From Panonychus citri (Eukaryota; Arthropoda; Arachnida; Trombidiformes; Tetranychidae): DNA of 64,000 nt. Of this stretch, positions 36,011-45,900 are shown piece by piece. The position numbers and the translations under genes are program-made. Under the pieces are notes generated by a model. That model made no database searches and had not been told where the DNA came from. It saw nothing but the letters and a program-made list of their open reading frames with translations. Positions within the stretch are counted from its first letter, which is position 1. Every line of letters begins with the position of its first letter. The stretch lies in the NCBI RefSeq assembly GCF_014898815.1, contig NW_026515539.1, forward strand, positions 2,914,001-2,978,000, given 5' to 3'.

Positions 36011-37192
36011 CTATTTGAATCGATTTAATCAAATTGATTCATAATTCCCAAGGTTACAATTAAGAAATGAGAGCCAATTGTCATCATATTACAGTCTCAC
36101 GAATTTAATTGACAATTTATTAATATCTTCTTAAAGTTATTGACTAATTAACGATTTTAAGGTTTTAATCAATATCTTTTACGTCATAGTAATTAGATTA
36201 AGCTCTTGGAAAAAGTCAGTCAATCAAATTATCATTCATTAATCACTTGGAAAGAAAATGAATCGACAATTTAATGAATTGTCTATCTAATAGATGATAA
36301 ATTGTATCAATTGTCAAACTAATCAACAATTAATGATAAAAATGTGAACTAAATCAAAAAGTTTAATCCCAACTATCAACAAATAAACAGTTATTATTAT
36401 TGGTGAATTAGTTTATATTGAAAATGTTATCAAAAATTTATAGTAAATCCTCACAATCAAATCAAGTGAAAAGTAAACAATTAAAATTATCGATAAAAAT
36501 TAACGACAACAATTTAACTAAAGCTAATCAAGTGCTTTTATCCCATGAACTTTATGGTAAATTGTTCTTGGCGATACTTCGTGGTTACGATAAAACAGTT
36601 ACAATTAACAAATGGAGATTAATTTATTACCGATTGATTGAAATTGTCTCATTCATAGTAATCGTTAGATTTTTCATTCTATTCGCAAGTAACAATTTAA
36701 CGATAATTGAATTGTTAGGTGATCGATTTAGCTCATCGAGAATCAGAAAGACAATGGAGATTTACTGTATGTCCATTTTATCTTTAGGTTCAATTGTCCG
36801 AATACTGACCACTAACAATGAGCTGAATGACCGTTTATCTTGGCAAAAGTTTGTCAATTCCTTGCTGCGAGATAACAATTATCGTAATCATCAAATTATC
36901 AACTGTCATTTTCTAAGTACCCAAGAGATTAATGATCTTTGTCTCAAGATAATCTCACTTCCAAGTTATCCAATTACCATGTTCGTATATCTGTTAATCT
37001 ATTTAATCTCTGGATTTCATGATATTCACTTCGTTAATCCGACTCAACTTTACTTGTCCATCTCATGGTTTCTTGTTGAGTTTTTATGTTTATCCCAAAC
37101 TTTATCTACAACAGTTGGTAATCATGAAGCTCGTTGCGTTGCCTTCATGTCATTTTTTCTCGCCTTGTTCTTAATGGATTTGAGTTTATTCA
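36011..37192 (+). repeat. segmental duplication, copy A (partner 59568-61050)
   Basis: Nearly identical to 59568 onward, covering about 410 bases of upstream DNA and the gustatory receptor coding region. It differs by a few substitutions, small indels and one 282-base deletion. Both copies are in direct orientation. Confidence 0.9.
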
Positions 37193-37242
37193 GTAACTTA
37201 ACGGAATTTTTTCAAGTCCGAACTTTGTTGGAAGAAAACTGA
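36424..37242 (+). pseudogene. gustatory receptor, deleted copy A
   Basis: The first 231 codons are almost identical to the receptor at 59995. At 37116/37117 the copy lacks 282 bases present at 60688-60969 of the other copy. This removes 94 residues, including a predicted membrane helix and an intracellular loop, while keeping the frame (TLSTTVGNHEAR). After about 37192 the sequence diverges to unrelated DNA and ends at a stop (37240). The last two exons with the conserved C-terminal helix are missing. The first ATG of copy B (ATGTTG) is also changed here to ATATTG. It is a truncated pseudogene, though an open frame remains. A further open stretch in another frame, 37203-37381, is coding-like but unassigned. 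Confidence 0.85.
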
Positions 37243-37372
37243 CCAAATTGGTAGTTTACGATTACAATCGAAAATACCCCGTCGAGATCTTAATGCAACT
37301 CCAGTCGTTTTAGTTGACGACGAACCTGTTGCCAGATCTCCAGTTCCAAGGAAACACAGAGTTTTTACAGTA

Positions 37373-37648
37373 ATTGGGTGAGTTAACTAGTGTTCCCAGG
37401 TTAGAACCAACTTTACATTTCTTGGACGATAATGAGTAACTAACTTTAGTAATTTTGTCATTCTTATTGATCTCAGCTAAACAATCTTCAAGTTTATCTT
37501 TGGTCATTTCATTGTAAACTTCAGTGATTGAACCCGAAGAAACAAAGTCATAATCTGCAAGGAAATCGTTTCGCAACAAGAACGGGTGTAAGCCCTTGGA
37601 CTCTTTCGGGTATCTTAACATGTAACGAGTCTGATATGCTTTGCATAA
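37373..37648 (-). pseudogene. antisense fragment of the mosaic chitinase gene (PAN part)
   Basis: The minus strand repeats about 275 bases of the large exon at 27426-27700, encoding KAYQTRYMLRYPKES and LEDCLAEINKNDKITKVSYS, with few changes. Both edges are abrupt. It is an isolated piece, with no flanking exons, and lies in opposite orientation to the parent gene 10 kb away. Confidence 0.88.
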
Positions 37649-37699
37649 AGAATAAGAAAATGTCGATGCTCCCGATGTGGAATATGATTGAGACACTTC

Positions 37700-38179
37700 G
37701 AGAGACTTGGTGGCTCAATAGTTATCTATTTGATCAACTTTTGCTAATAAGATTTGTTTTCAAATTCGTCCTGTTTTTAATAGAATCAGCTAATCTTGAA
37801 GTTCATTGTTAAAATTTACGAATCGATTGCTGGTAATAACAGACAGACTCTTTTGACATAAAAATAGAGAATTCTTTTTCATTCATATTGTACCACCGCT
37901 CAATTGGCATTCAGTCCACCAACAGCCTGTGGCAAGTGCCTTATCATCAGCTGAAGCTCTGTAGAATCAAAAATTAGTAGACTAAAATTGAAAACTGGAT
38001 CTGTAAAAAAGCTCAAACACTTAAACATTGATAGGTTGAGGTTTCCAACGAATCGTTGGCTACAATAAAAACTGAAGGGTGTTTCGTTTAAAAAAGACCA
38101 AGGTAAACAAACTAATCAGTAACTTAACTCACCTAAAAAGATGATAAAGATGAAGGTCATGATATGAAAAGGTCAACAA
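37700..38179. other. intergenic patch between fragments
   Basis: No gene recognised. It contains short coding-like scraps but nothing I can name. Confidence 0.45.
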
Positions 38180-38638
38180 ATAGAGATAAAAACTTATCTT
38201 GTAATTGTTACGATGTATAACTGTTGATTGATCTTGAATAAAAAAATCTAACGATTATTATTACCACTTAGTTACAATTATCACTAAAATTTCTCGTTAA
38301 CAGAATCACTTGAGCTAGGAAGTAAGATTGAGAAATCAGAATCAACTTTTTAATTAGTTAACTGACTGAGAGATTTTCAAAGGGTCAAAGAGGGCCAAGC
38401 CTCCATTAACTTCAACTTTTATCCCTATCAAGGGGTTTGACAATTATGTCAACAAGTAACCGATCTTTTAAATGTGATGATGTTTGATTTGATTTGATTA
38501 CATAATTTAATATTTAACTTATTTGCTCTTCTACATAACCTTTTGTTTATCATCAACTCTAAGGAGATAAGAAGCTCTTGACTGTCAATCGATATAAACC
38601 TGAAAATGTAAACAAGTAAAAGTACTCAATGAAAGTTT

Positions 38639-38646
38639 TATAAATA
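38639..38646 (+). promoter_or_regulatory. TATA box of crystallin-like gene A
   Basis: tataaata, 48 bases before the ATG, conserved at the same spacing in copy B (58346-58353). Confidence 0.65.
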
Positions 38647-38693
38647 TGCAACTTTAATAACAAACAGTTAAATGACTTGGAACTTTATCAGAA

Positions 38694-39107
38694 ATGAATT
38701 CGTTACCCCGACTACTTTTTGTTATTTACTTTATTACTTTCTGTGATAGTTTTAGCGTTATACTATTCTCGCAAACTGGCCAAAAAGGTAGTTCACAATA
38801 CGTCGATGTTAATGGCTGTGTTAATCTCCATGCTGTATTTCTATGTAACGAACATCCTTGGGGTTGTTATTGTTGTAAAGGTGGTACCAGTAATGGGCCG
38901 TGGTTTACTCGGTGTTGTGGTGAGATGAGAGCTGAGGACAATGTAGAGTCAATTAATACTCGCGATAACTGTGTCCGAGTTTACCGTGAATACGACTGTA
39001 ATAACAGAATCGGACCAAGGATAGAACCAGGATCAGGTTGCCACAGTGATTGGGGTGCTGAAGGTTGTGGTTTTAAAAATGACATTCGATCAATCAGTCC
39101 ATGCTGA
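38694..39107 (+). CDS. secreted beta/gamma-crystallin-like Cys-rich protein, copy A
   Basis: 137 residues. A signal peptide spans residues 1-19 (LPRLLFVIYFITFCDSF). The mature part begins VILFSQTGQKGSSQYVDVNG, the first strand pattern of a beta/gamma-crystallin Greek key ('VxLY..xxxxGxxxxxxxxxC'). It continues with NVESINTRDNCVRVYREYDC and ends CGFKNDIRSISPC, again the '(F)NDxIxSI' crystallin-type motif. Between them sits an extra segment with Cys pairs (CYCCKGG...RCCGEM). At least twelve cysteines imply a disulfide-rich extracellular protein. Crystallin-type domains often bind calcium or act as secreted structural or antimicrobial factors. Function here is unknown. A paralogue with the same upstream region is at 58401-58799. 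Confidence 0.7.
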   Translation: MNSLPRLLFVIYFITFCDSFSVILFSQTGQKGSSQYVDVNGCVNLHAVFLCNEHPWGCYCCKGGTSNGPWFTRCCGEMRAEDNVESINTRDNCVRVYREYDCNNRIGPRIEPGSGCHSDWGAEGCGFKNDIRSISPC

Positions 39108-39479
39108 GCTTATGATGATGATAATAATTCTTAATAGAGATACGATGATACCGTTCAATCAATTGTGATTTAGATACTGTTTTTAAGAAATATACTAATT
39201 GCTGATCTCAATCACAGTTAGATCTGTAATAAAGGAAACGATATTATTAATAAAAGCACAAAAAAGGTAAATAATAAATGTTTTTTTTTCTATTCAGAAA
39301 AACATTGAGCCCTTTTTCTCTAACAAAAGATTGAAAACCAATTTGGTTATTTTTCGATTAGACATGATAAATTAAGCGTTTCTGTTAACGAGATTATCTG
39401 GTTTTAATTTTCTCCGAGAACATCTTAATTCAGTATTGGTCAAAATTCAGAGAAAAAGTATTTTTTGTTTGCACAATAT

Positions 39480-40126
39480 GAACATTTGAAACGAAATGTG
39501 GTCAGTTGGAGTCCCGAATGTGATCTTATCGATAGTTGCCCTGCTGCCAAGAATGAACAATATTTTCAAAAGGTAAACATGAATCACCATTCAAATTCAA
39601 TTCACCATCAAATCGATTTGATAGTGTATTGATCTTTGGCAATCAGCATCTCGAGCTTTTCATAGCGACCAATTTCAACGCACATACTTGAGTCACTTTG
39701 TCGATTTCAATACTCTCTATGTCGTCAAACAAAGCGATTTCAAATGCTTAGAAAATTTAGAAAAAGATTTATCTAAATTACAGTTAACCCCGATGAAAGC
39801 ATTTATCGAGAATTGTCTTGGTATTGGAATAGTTGAGAACTCAGGATCAAAATCCTTTTCCAGAATTAAAGTGATTCAACATTTGCCTGAAGAGAAATTG
39901 GCTGAGGTCTTTTCTCGATTGAGGAGAAACATATAAAATCCTTGAGAAATTTTGTTTTACTATCGACGAAAAGCTCATCAGCCGATTACGATTCCAAGCA
40001 ATCGTATGTTCGTTGATCTGTGTTGAAGGAAATATAGACTCAAATACTATTATTTGTGATTTAACTCGAACTTCCGACCAGTTATTCAAATATATTCTAC
40101 ACGAAAAGGTCGATTTAACTAAATAA
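39480..40126 (+). pseudogene. decayed unidentified gene fragment next to the Polinton
   Basis: Coding-like segments run in one direction: an exon-like piece 39480-39571 ending at a gt donor, then from 39655 a segment including SHFVDFNTLYVVKQSDFKCL and KLAEVFSRLRRNI to a stop near 39936. The reading then continues in another frame (FCFTIDEKLISRLRF ... DLTKstop) to 40126. The frame change and mismatched splice phase indicate decay. I do not recognise the protein. The Polinton begins 48 bases after the last stop. Confidence 0.5.
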
Positions 40127-40167
40127 ACGGGCTATTCAGTTCGTGTTTATTGGCTTTTTCTCTTACT

Positions 40168-40173
40168 GTTAAC
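40168..40173. repeat. target-site duplication, left
   Basis: gttaac immediately before the element's terminal AGTAGAATAAAG. The same six bases follow the right end at 57564-57569. Six-base duplications are usual for Polinton integration. The hexamer is palindromic, so it could also be counted as part of the inverted repeat. Confidence 0.75.
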
Positions 40174-40321
40174 AGTAGAATAAAGCAGCCCTCTGTACCA
40201 CTGCATTTCTGGCCCAACAGGCATTTCTGGCCCAATTGGAATTTCTAACCAGTGGGCCAGAAATTCAATTGGTTCAAATATATTGGGCAGAAATTCAAGT
40301 TGGCCAGAGAGGGTTGCTTTT
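40174..40321 (+). repeat. left terminal inverted repeat, itself palindromic
   Basis: About 150 bases pair imperfectly with 57411-57563. The repeat contains several copies of atttctggccca and its complement. Its first half (about 40180-40250) is roughly the reverse complement of its second half (about 40250-40321), so a single end can fold into a long hairpin. Confidence 0.85.
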
Positions 40322-40335
40322 CAATTAAATCAATT

Positions 40336-40377
40336 ACCACTTTGGTGATAGTAATTGTTACTTGTCACCAAAGTGGT
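40336..40377. repeat. 13-base-stem hairpin next to left terminal repeat
   Basis: accactttggtga at 40336-40348 pairs perfectly with tcaccaaagtggt at 40365-40377 around a 16-base loop. No T-run follows. Role unknown. Confidence 0.6.
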
Positions 40378-40385
40378 TTAAATTG

Positions 40386-40545
40386 TTTTCTCTCTCTCTC
40401 TCTCTCACACACACACAACAATCTTTCTCACACACACACACAATCTTCTCTCTCTATCTTATCCCTGTCTCTTTCTCTCTCCTTTCTCTCTCCTTTCCTC
40501 TTTCTTTTTTTCTTTTCTCTCTTTCTCCTCAACCCTTTCAATCAA
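40386..40545. repeat. (TC)n/(CA)n microsatellite tract in the element
   Basis: Alternating ctctct and cacaca runs followed by pyrimidine-rich DNA. No credible gene. Confidence 0.85.
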
Positions 40546-40772
40546 AAAACTTTTCTTTAATATTCCCACACGAACCCAAACTTTTGATCTCGCTTAGAGG
40601 CGCTTATATTTATTCGATTGCAACAAATAATATATGTTTCTAAATCAACTTTTCGAGCTCTTTCCAATGGTACAGTTTTGAGACGATTGCATTTAAGAAT
40701 AAAAATTTAGAATTTCTTTTAACATTTTTGTCTTAGCAAATTGAAAGTTTATTTTTCAAGGATAAAACCAAT

Positions 40773-41186
40773 CTACTTGCTGAATGCCTTAATGGCAAGC
40801 TCTAAAATGGATACAATTATCTCTTTGTCTTTGCGATTAATATATTTATTATGAGCAAATAAAAATTCAAACTTTTTTTTTAGCCGTAGATCATCAGACT
40901 CTCCAAAAACCAATGTTGCTGGTTGTTCATAATAACCTTTTTTCTTACTATTTGCAGAAGATGGTGTTGATGATGATGGTGGCTGTGGTGGTAAACTTTG
41001 TAGAGGTGGATGTGGTGGTCGAGTTGGTGGTGGTCGAGTTGGTGCTGGTAAACTTCCTAGAGGTGGATGTGGTGGTGGTGGTCGAAATGGAGGCACAATG
41101 TAGTTATAATACGGATGGTTTCTGGTCACTTTTAGTGGAACAGCTTTAGTCCGAGGATCAGAAGGTCTTGTCCTATCCTTGGTCAA
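40773..41186 (-). CDS. Pro-rich element protein, unknown
   Basis: 137 residues. The N-terminal half is dominated by Pro-rich repeats (RPPPPHPPLG, RPPPTRPPHPPL). The C-terminal half is a compact, charged helical stretch (RLKKKFEFLFAHNKYINRKDKEIIVSILELAIKAF). It is the first gene inside the left end of the element and reads towards it. I recognise no family. Low-complexity composition lowers confidence, but the non-repetitive C terminus argues for a real protein. Pro-rich tracts in DNA-virus proteins often bind SH3 or WW domains; this is inference only. Confidence 0.45.
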   Translation of the reverse strand: MTKDRTRPSDPRTKAVPLKVTRNHPYYNYIVPPFRPPPPHPPLGSLPAPTRPPPTRPPHPPLQSLPPQPPSSSTPSSANSKKKGYYEQPATLVFGESDDLRLKKKFEFLFAHNKYINRKDKEIIVSILELAIKAFSK

Positions 41187-42072
41187 ATTTAGAGGTTTTC
41201 ACCACAAGCAAGCAACAGTTAGTGGGATACACAACTACAGTCCTGGGGACTTTGTCAAAAGGAATCAATGTATTTTTTGTCAACAGATTCTAATGGTGGT
41301 GGTGAGGATGGTGATGACATTGTAAGGCAATAGAACGAATCAAAATAATGAAGTAAGTCAAATGAACTAAGGTCGAAAGTGAAATGACTTAAAACTTTCA
41401 AAGGTTATAAATAGTGACCATTTAGCCACGCCCACTTACAATTGACCAATGGTATTTTATCATTGTTTTCATGTAACAATTAGCTTGTTATTGCGCAATC
41501 AATTAAGCTAATTGATTACGCTAATTGGTATAACAATTAACTCTTGTTAATTAGAGATAATGATTATATAATAAGTACAGTTGTACTAAATAATCATTAT
41601 TATTAATTAACGATTATAACTATTAGCTCAATAGATTAGTGCATTGTTATATAATGATGTATAACATAAATTTAAGTGTTAATTAGTGCATCTCAGTGTA
41701 TATTAGTGTAATCTATGTATGTTCACAGGACAATTAACTACAATTAAGAAATATATTAATTGATAATACACTAATGTAATAGGGTAATGTAGATGATTCC
41801 TATGTCAATTAATAATGAGAAATGTACTAATGACAATTATAGTGTATTAATAAGTGTCTTAATTAACTCAACGGTATATTTACATGTACTTTAATTGAAT
41901 CTTATTATCTAATGATATGATTGGGTAGCTAATTAGGAAGCTCTGCCCATTTTATCTTCCTTCTCAGTATATAAGGAAGAGGTTGCAGAAAATGCTCATC
42001 ATTCAACAACACTCTTCACTCACTGATCTTTTGAGTAAGTAATCATTTTGAATACTCTCTTAAGGTTATAGT
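41187..42072. other. non-coding AT-rich part of the element with a TATA candidate
   Basis: No gene seen. tatataag at 41968-41975 followed by a short GA-rich stretch looks like a promoter for the plus-strand gene at 42318. Repeated tattagtg/tgtattaa words occur at 41630-41870. Confidence 0.5.
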
Positions 42073-42311
42073 TCATCTACATACACCATCTACATACACC
42101 ATCTACATACCATCTATCATCTACATACACCATCTACATCTACACCATCTACATACACCATCTACATACACCATCTACATCACCATCTACACACCATCTA
42201 CACACCATCTACCATCTACATACATCTACACCATCTACATACACCATCTACATATACACCATCTACATACACCATCTACATACACCATCTACATACATCT
42301 ACATATCTACT
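42073..42311. repeat. minisatellite, unit about 13 bases (catctacatacac)
   Basis: About 18 units with variants of 9-13 bases end directly before the ATG at 42318, so the repeat lies in the 5' leader of the next gene. Array length is expected to vary between copies. There are no spacers, so it is not a CRISPR. Confidence 0.92.
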
Positions 42312-42317
42312 ATTGAT

Positions 42318-42713
42318 ATGGATGAAACTGTAAGTGATGTTTCTTATATATTGACTATTCTCTTTTCATTAATATCAATAACTTTACATACAAAACAGAC
42401 TAAGATAATACCATTAGAGACTAATTGGGATTTAGATGACCCAAGGTTCTTTCCAACAGCAGTATTCGATTATATCCTTGAAGCTATGGATCTTCCTGTA
42501 CCAAACTACTCTAATCCGACTCGAAATCAGAAAGCAGCCCTAAGACGAAAGTTACGTAATGCAGATATAAAATCAAGGCCAAATGGAGATATGGGAAAAA
42601 ACTTTATATACACAAAGCTAGCAAGAAAATACTTTTGTTCATCCAATAAACTTATTAAAAAAAGTAAAGAGGTTGCTACAAAACCAATCAATAGTAATGA
42701 AATTTCATACTAA
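42318..42713 (+). CDS. orphan element protein with N-terminal hydrophobic helix
   Basis: 131 residues. Residues 8-25 (SYILTILFSLISITLHTK) are hydrophobic and could be a signal or membrane segment, or an alternative start could lie further in. The remainder, WDLDDPRFFPTAVFDYILEA and NPTRNQKAALRRKLRN, then GKNFIYTKLARKYF, looks like a folded, basic domain with the appearance of a small DNA- or nucleocapsid-binding module. I do not recognise the family. It is the plus-strand gene before PolB and sits behind the minisatellite leader. Confidence 0.55.
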   Translation: MDETVSDVSYILTILFSLISITLHTKQTKIIPLETNWDLDDPRFFPTAVFDYILEAMDLPVPNYSNPTRNQKAALRRKLRNADIKSRPNGDMGKNFIYTKLARKYFCSSNKLIKKSKEVATKPINSNEISY

Positions 42714-42919
42714 TTATGGTTTATTTTGTAAATTGAGAGAGAAATCAGCTAAGCAGAGACAAAATGCTATCAAATATGATAAATTGACTGAAATGAAAAA
42801 TAAATAAAATTTTAGTTAATCATTATAATTTTGAAATAAAGTTATTGGTATTAATGAAAAGAAAGTCATCTCTCATTCAACTTATATTCTATTATAATTA
42901 AAACGCTTTTTCACAGATT

Positions 42920-45900
42920 TATAGATGTGATTATTGTGGAGTAACTAAGGTTCGGTTGAAGATCTCTTCATGCACTCATGTGCTGGTTATGATAAAGAGA
43001 TCGACATCAACTTGGATGAATATCGTCTACCGATTGCATCACCACAGCAAGAGCCATCCTTTATGGATATTGATAATGTGGAAAGACATTTCACGTGTTT
43101 ATTCTGTGACTTTATGGCCATTGACCAAGAAACACTTAATTCTCATGAATGTCCCAGTGCTCGCGTTGAACAAGTAGATCAACTATTGATGCAAACTTGT
43201 GATCATTGCTACTATATTAGTACAGATTTAGAAGAGTTCCTCAGCCATGAATGTGATGGGGTTAAGGACTGAAGACTGGGAAGCCATATAATATGTGAGG
43301 AATGTGATTTTGTTGCTGATGACCATTCATCACTGCTTTTACATGCTTGTCAAGAAAGGAGTATAACACCTTTATCAATATACCATCAGTGTGATTATTG
43401 CTCATACAACACAGAATCTACTCAAGATTTTCTAAATCATAACTGTCAAAACTCTTCATTCTTCTGTAAATTTTGTTACTTTGAAACAAACTCTGAAGAA
43501 GATTTCATCAATCATGTTTGTTCAAACATCCAAAATGATGATAATGATGACCATCATACAATTGATCAACCTTGCAGTTCTACCTGTGAAAAGTGTTCTA
43601 TGGATGTTAGTCACGGTAATGAAGTTAATAGTGAAAAAAGGTCGTTGGATACATCTGCAGATGAAGGTGAAGTATTGAAGAAAGCAAAGCTGGATCAGAA
43701 AAAAGCAAAATATCGCTGTCATCATTGTCATCGTGGATTTGAGAGAAAATGCGTTTAAATCGCACGTTGAATGGTGTGAAGCAAGAATTGAGATAAATCC
43801 TGTGCAAGTTCCATATGCAAATCAAAATTTCGATTTGATTGAAAGTGCTTTCAATAAATTTGTTTGTTACCAAAATGCAAATGTTCAACAAGTTGATATT
43901 GAACAAGTGAAAATGGATTACAGTGACGAAATAAAATCAATAATTGAAAAATATCTCGATGAGCATAAGTGTATTAAATTTTCTATTGTTGTTGATGTAG
44001 TCTTCGGGCATCCTGTTGATATCGATACTACTCTACGAAGGTGCTTTCATTCAATACTACACTCTGTATTAATGGCTGATGACATTCATATAAAAATTGT
44101 GAATGCTTTTGAAGAGATAAAAGAGCTTATTGAGCAACACACTGAAAGAGGAAGTGGATGGCATTTATTGTATTTCAAAGATATACGATTGAAAATCGGT
44201 AAATATGTGCCTCATCGTGGTGGATGTAATCACTTCAAATTACCAGCTGGCTTGAGCAAGAAAAAATGTCTTCTTAATATTAAAACTAAGAAAGATTGTT
44301 TCATTTATTCGGTATTGGCCTATCTTCACCCTCATACCAATAACCCACAAAGATCAAACAAATATGATCAGTTTAAACAAAATTACGATATAAGTGACGT
44401 TCTTGGTGAAGTTACTCTCAACCAGGTCAACTCTTTTGAGAAAAAGAATAATCTGTCTATAAATATTTATACTTATAACATTGATGAAAAATGTCTTATC
44501 CCATTGAAAATTTCTGAACGTATAAGTAATATTCCAATCTTACTGTTTTGTATGATAATCATTATTATAAAATAACAAATTTTAATAGATTAGCAAGCTT
44601 CAAAAACAAACATGCATCTCATCATTGTTATCGTTGTCTCAACTCATTCAGAGATGATGCGAAATTACAAGAACACTTTGCGTATTGTATAAACATCTCA
44701 CCTCAACGTATAACCCTTCCAGAAGCAGGAACACCTCATGCAACCCTGAAATATAAATCTTATCATAAGGAAATCCAATTTCCAATCGTTATTTATGCTG
44801 ATTTCGAAACACTGTCTATAGCTACTAATGATGGGACATCGAAAGATAGAACATTGCCTGTTTGCAGTTATGGCTATGTTGCTATTGATTGGAATGATAA
44901 AATAATTGAAAGCAAGTTTTATCGTGGTGAAAATGCTGGTGTAAAGTTCCTGCAAAGTATTATTCCCTACAGGAAAAATTCAAAGATTTAATTAAAAGAA
45001 TCAGCAAACCCTTAAAAATGACTACAGTTGATACATTTTCTTTTGAAATTGAAACTTATTGCCATATCTGTCACAAACCGATGGGTAGTGACAGAGTTCG
45101 TGATCATGATCACCTGACTGGAAAATATAGAGGAGCCGCTCATAGTAAATGCAATTTGGCTTATAGCTTACCATCAAAAATTCCTGTAATCTTTCACAAT
45201 TTAAAAAATTTTGATGGCCACATTATTTTTCAAGCTTTGGATGCAGAGATGGCTAAAGATCTGAAAATTATACCACATACAATTGAAAAATACATTTCAT
45301 TTTCTTTCCAAGATTTTATTTTTCTTGACAGTTTTTCTTTCCTTCCCTCTAGCCTCGAATCATTGGCAGATAATCTGATTAAAGAAACAAAGTTATCGTA
45401 TATCAATCAAATTTTCAATAATAACCAAGAACTACTTTTGAAGAAAGCAGCTCTTCCATACGAGTATATCGATTCATTTGAGAGATTTGATGAAACGAGT
45501 TTACCTGAATTAACTTCATTTTACTCATCACTGAAAGATGATACTATTTCAAGCTCTACATATGAACATCTAAAAGAAATATGGCAAAAGTTTGATTGTA
45601 AAACCTTGGGGGATTTACATGACATATATTTAAAAGTAGATGTGCTTTTGTTGGCTGCCGTTTTTGAGAATTTCCGCAAAGTAAGTTTCCAACATTTCAA
45701 ACTTGATCCGTGTCATCATTATTCAGCACCAGGATTGTCATGGACAGCAGCCTTGAAAACAACATTTTCAAAGGTTGAGTTAATTACTGATGTTGACATG
45801 CTGATGATGATCGAGAAAGGAATTCGAGGAGGTTTAACGGTTGTGTCTAAACGGTTGTGTGAAGCTAACAATCCTTCTGTGCCTGACTTTGATGAGAATA

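Larger units (their letters stand above)
38180..39210 (+). repeat. segmental duplication, copy A (partner about 57875-58912)
   Basis: Promoter and gene of the crystallin-like protein are repeated in direct orientation at 57875-58912. About 300 bases upstream of the coding region are nearly unchanged, while the coding part has diverged more. Confidence 0.9.

Noticed and set aside
40252..40643. Two Ser/Leu/His-rich frames at the left end of the element
   Set aside because: They are translations of the (TC)n/(CA)n microsatellite.
42073..42311. CRISPR array
   Set aside because: The units are contiguous without unique spacers, and the host is a eukaryote.
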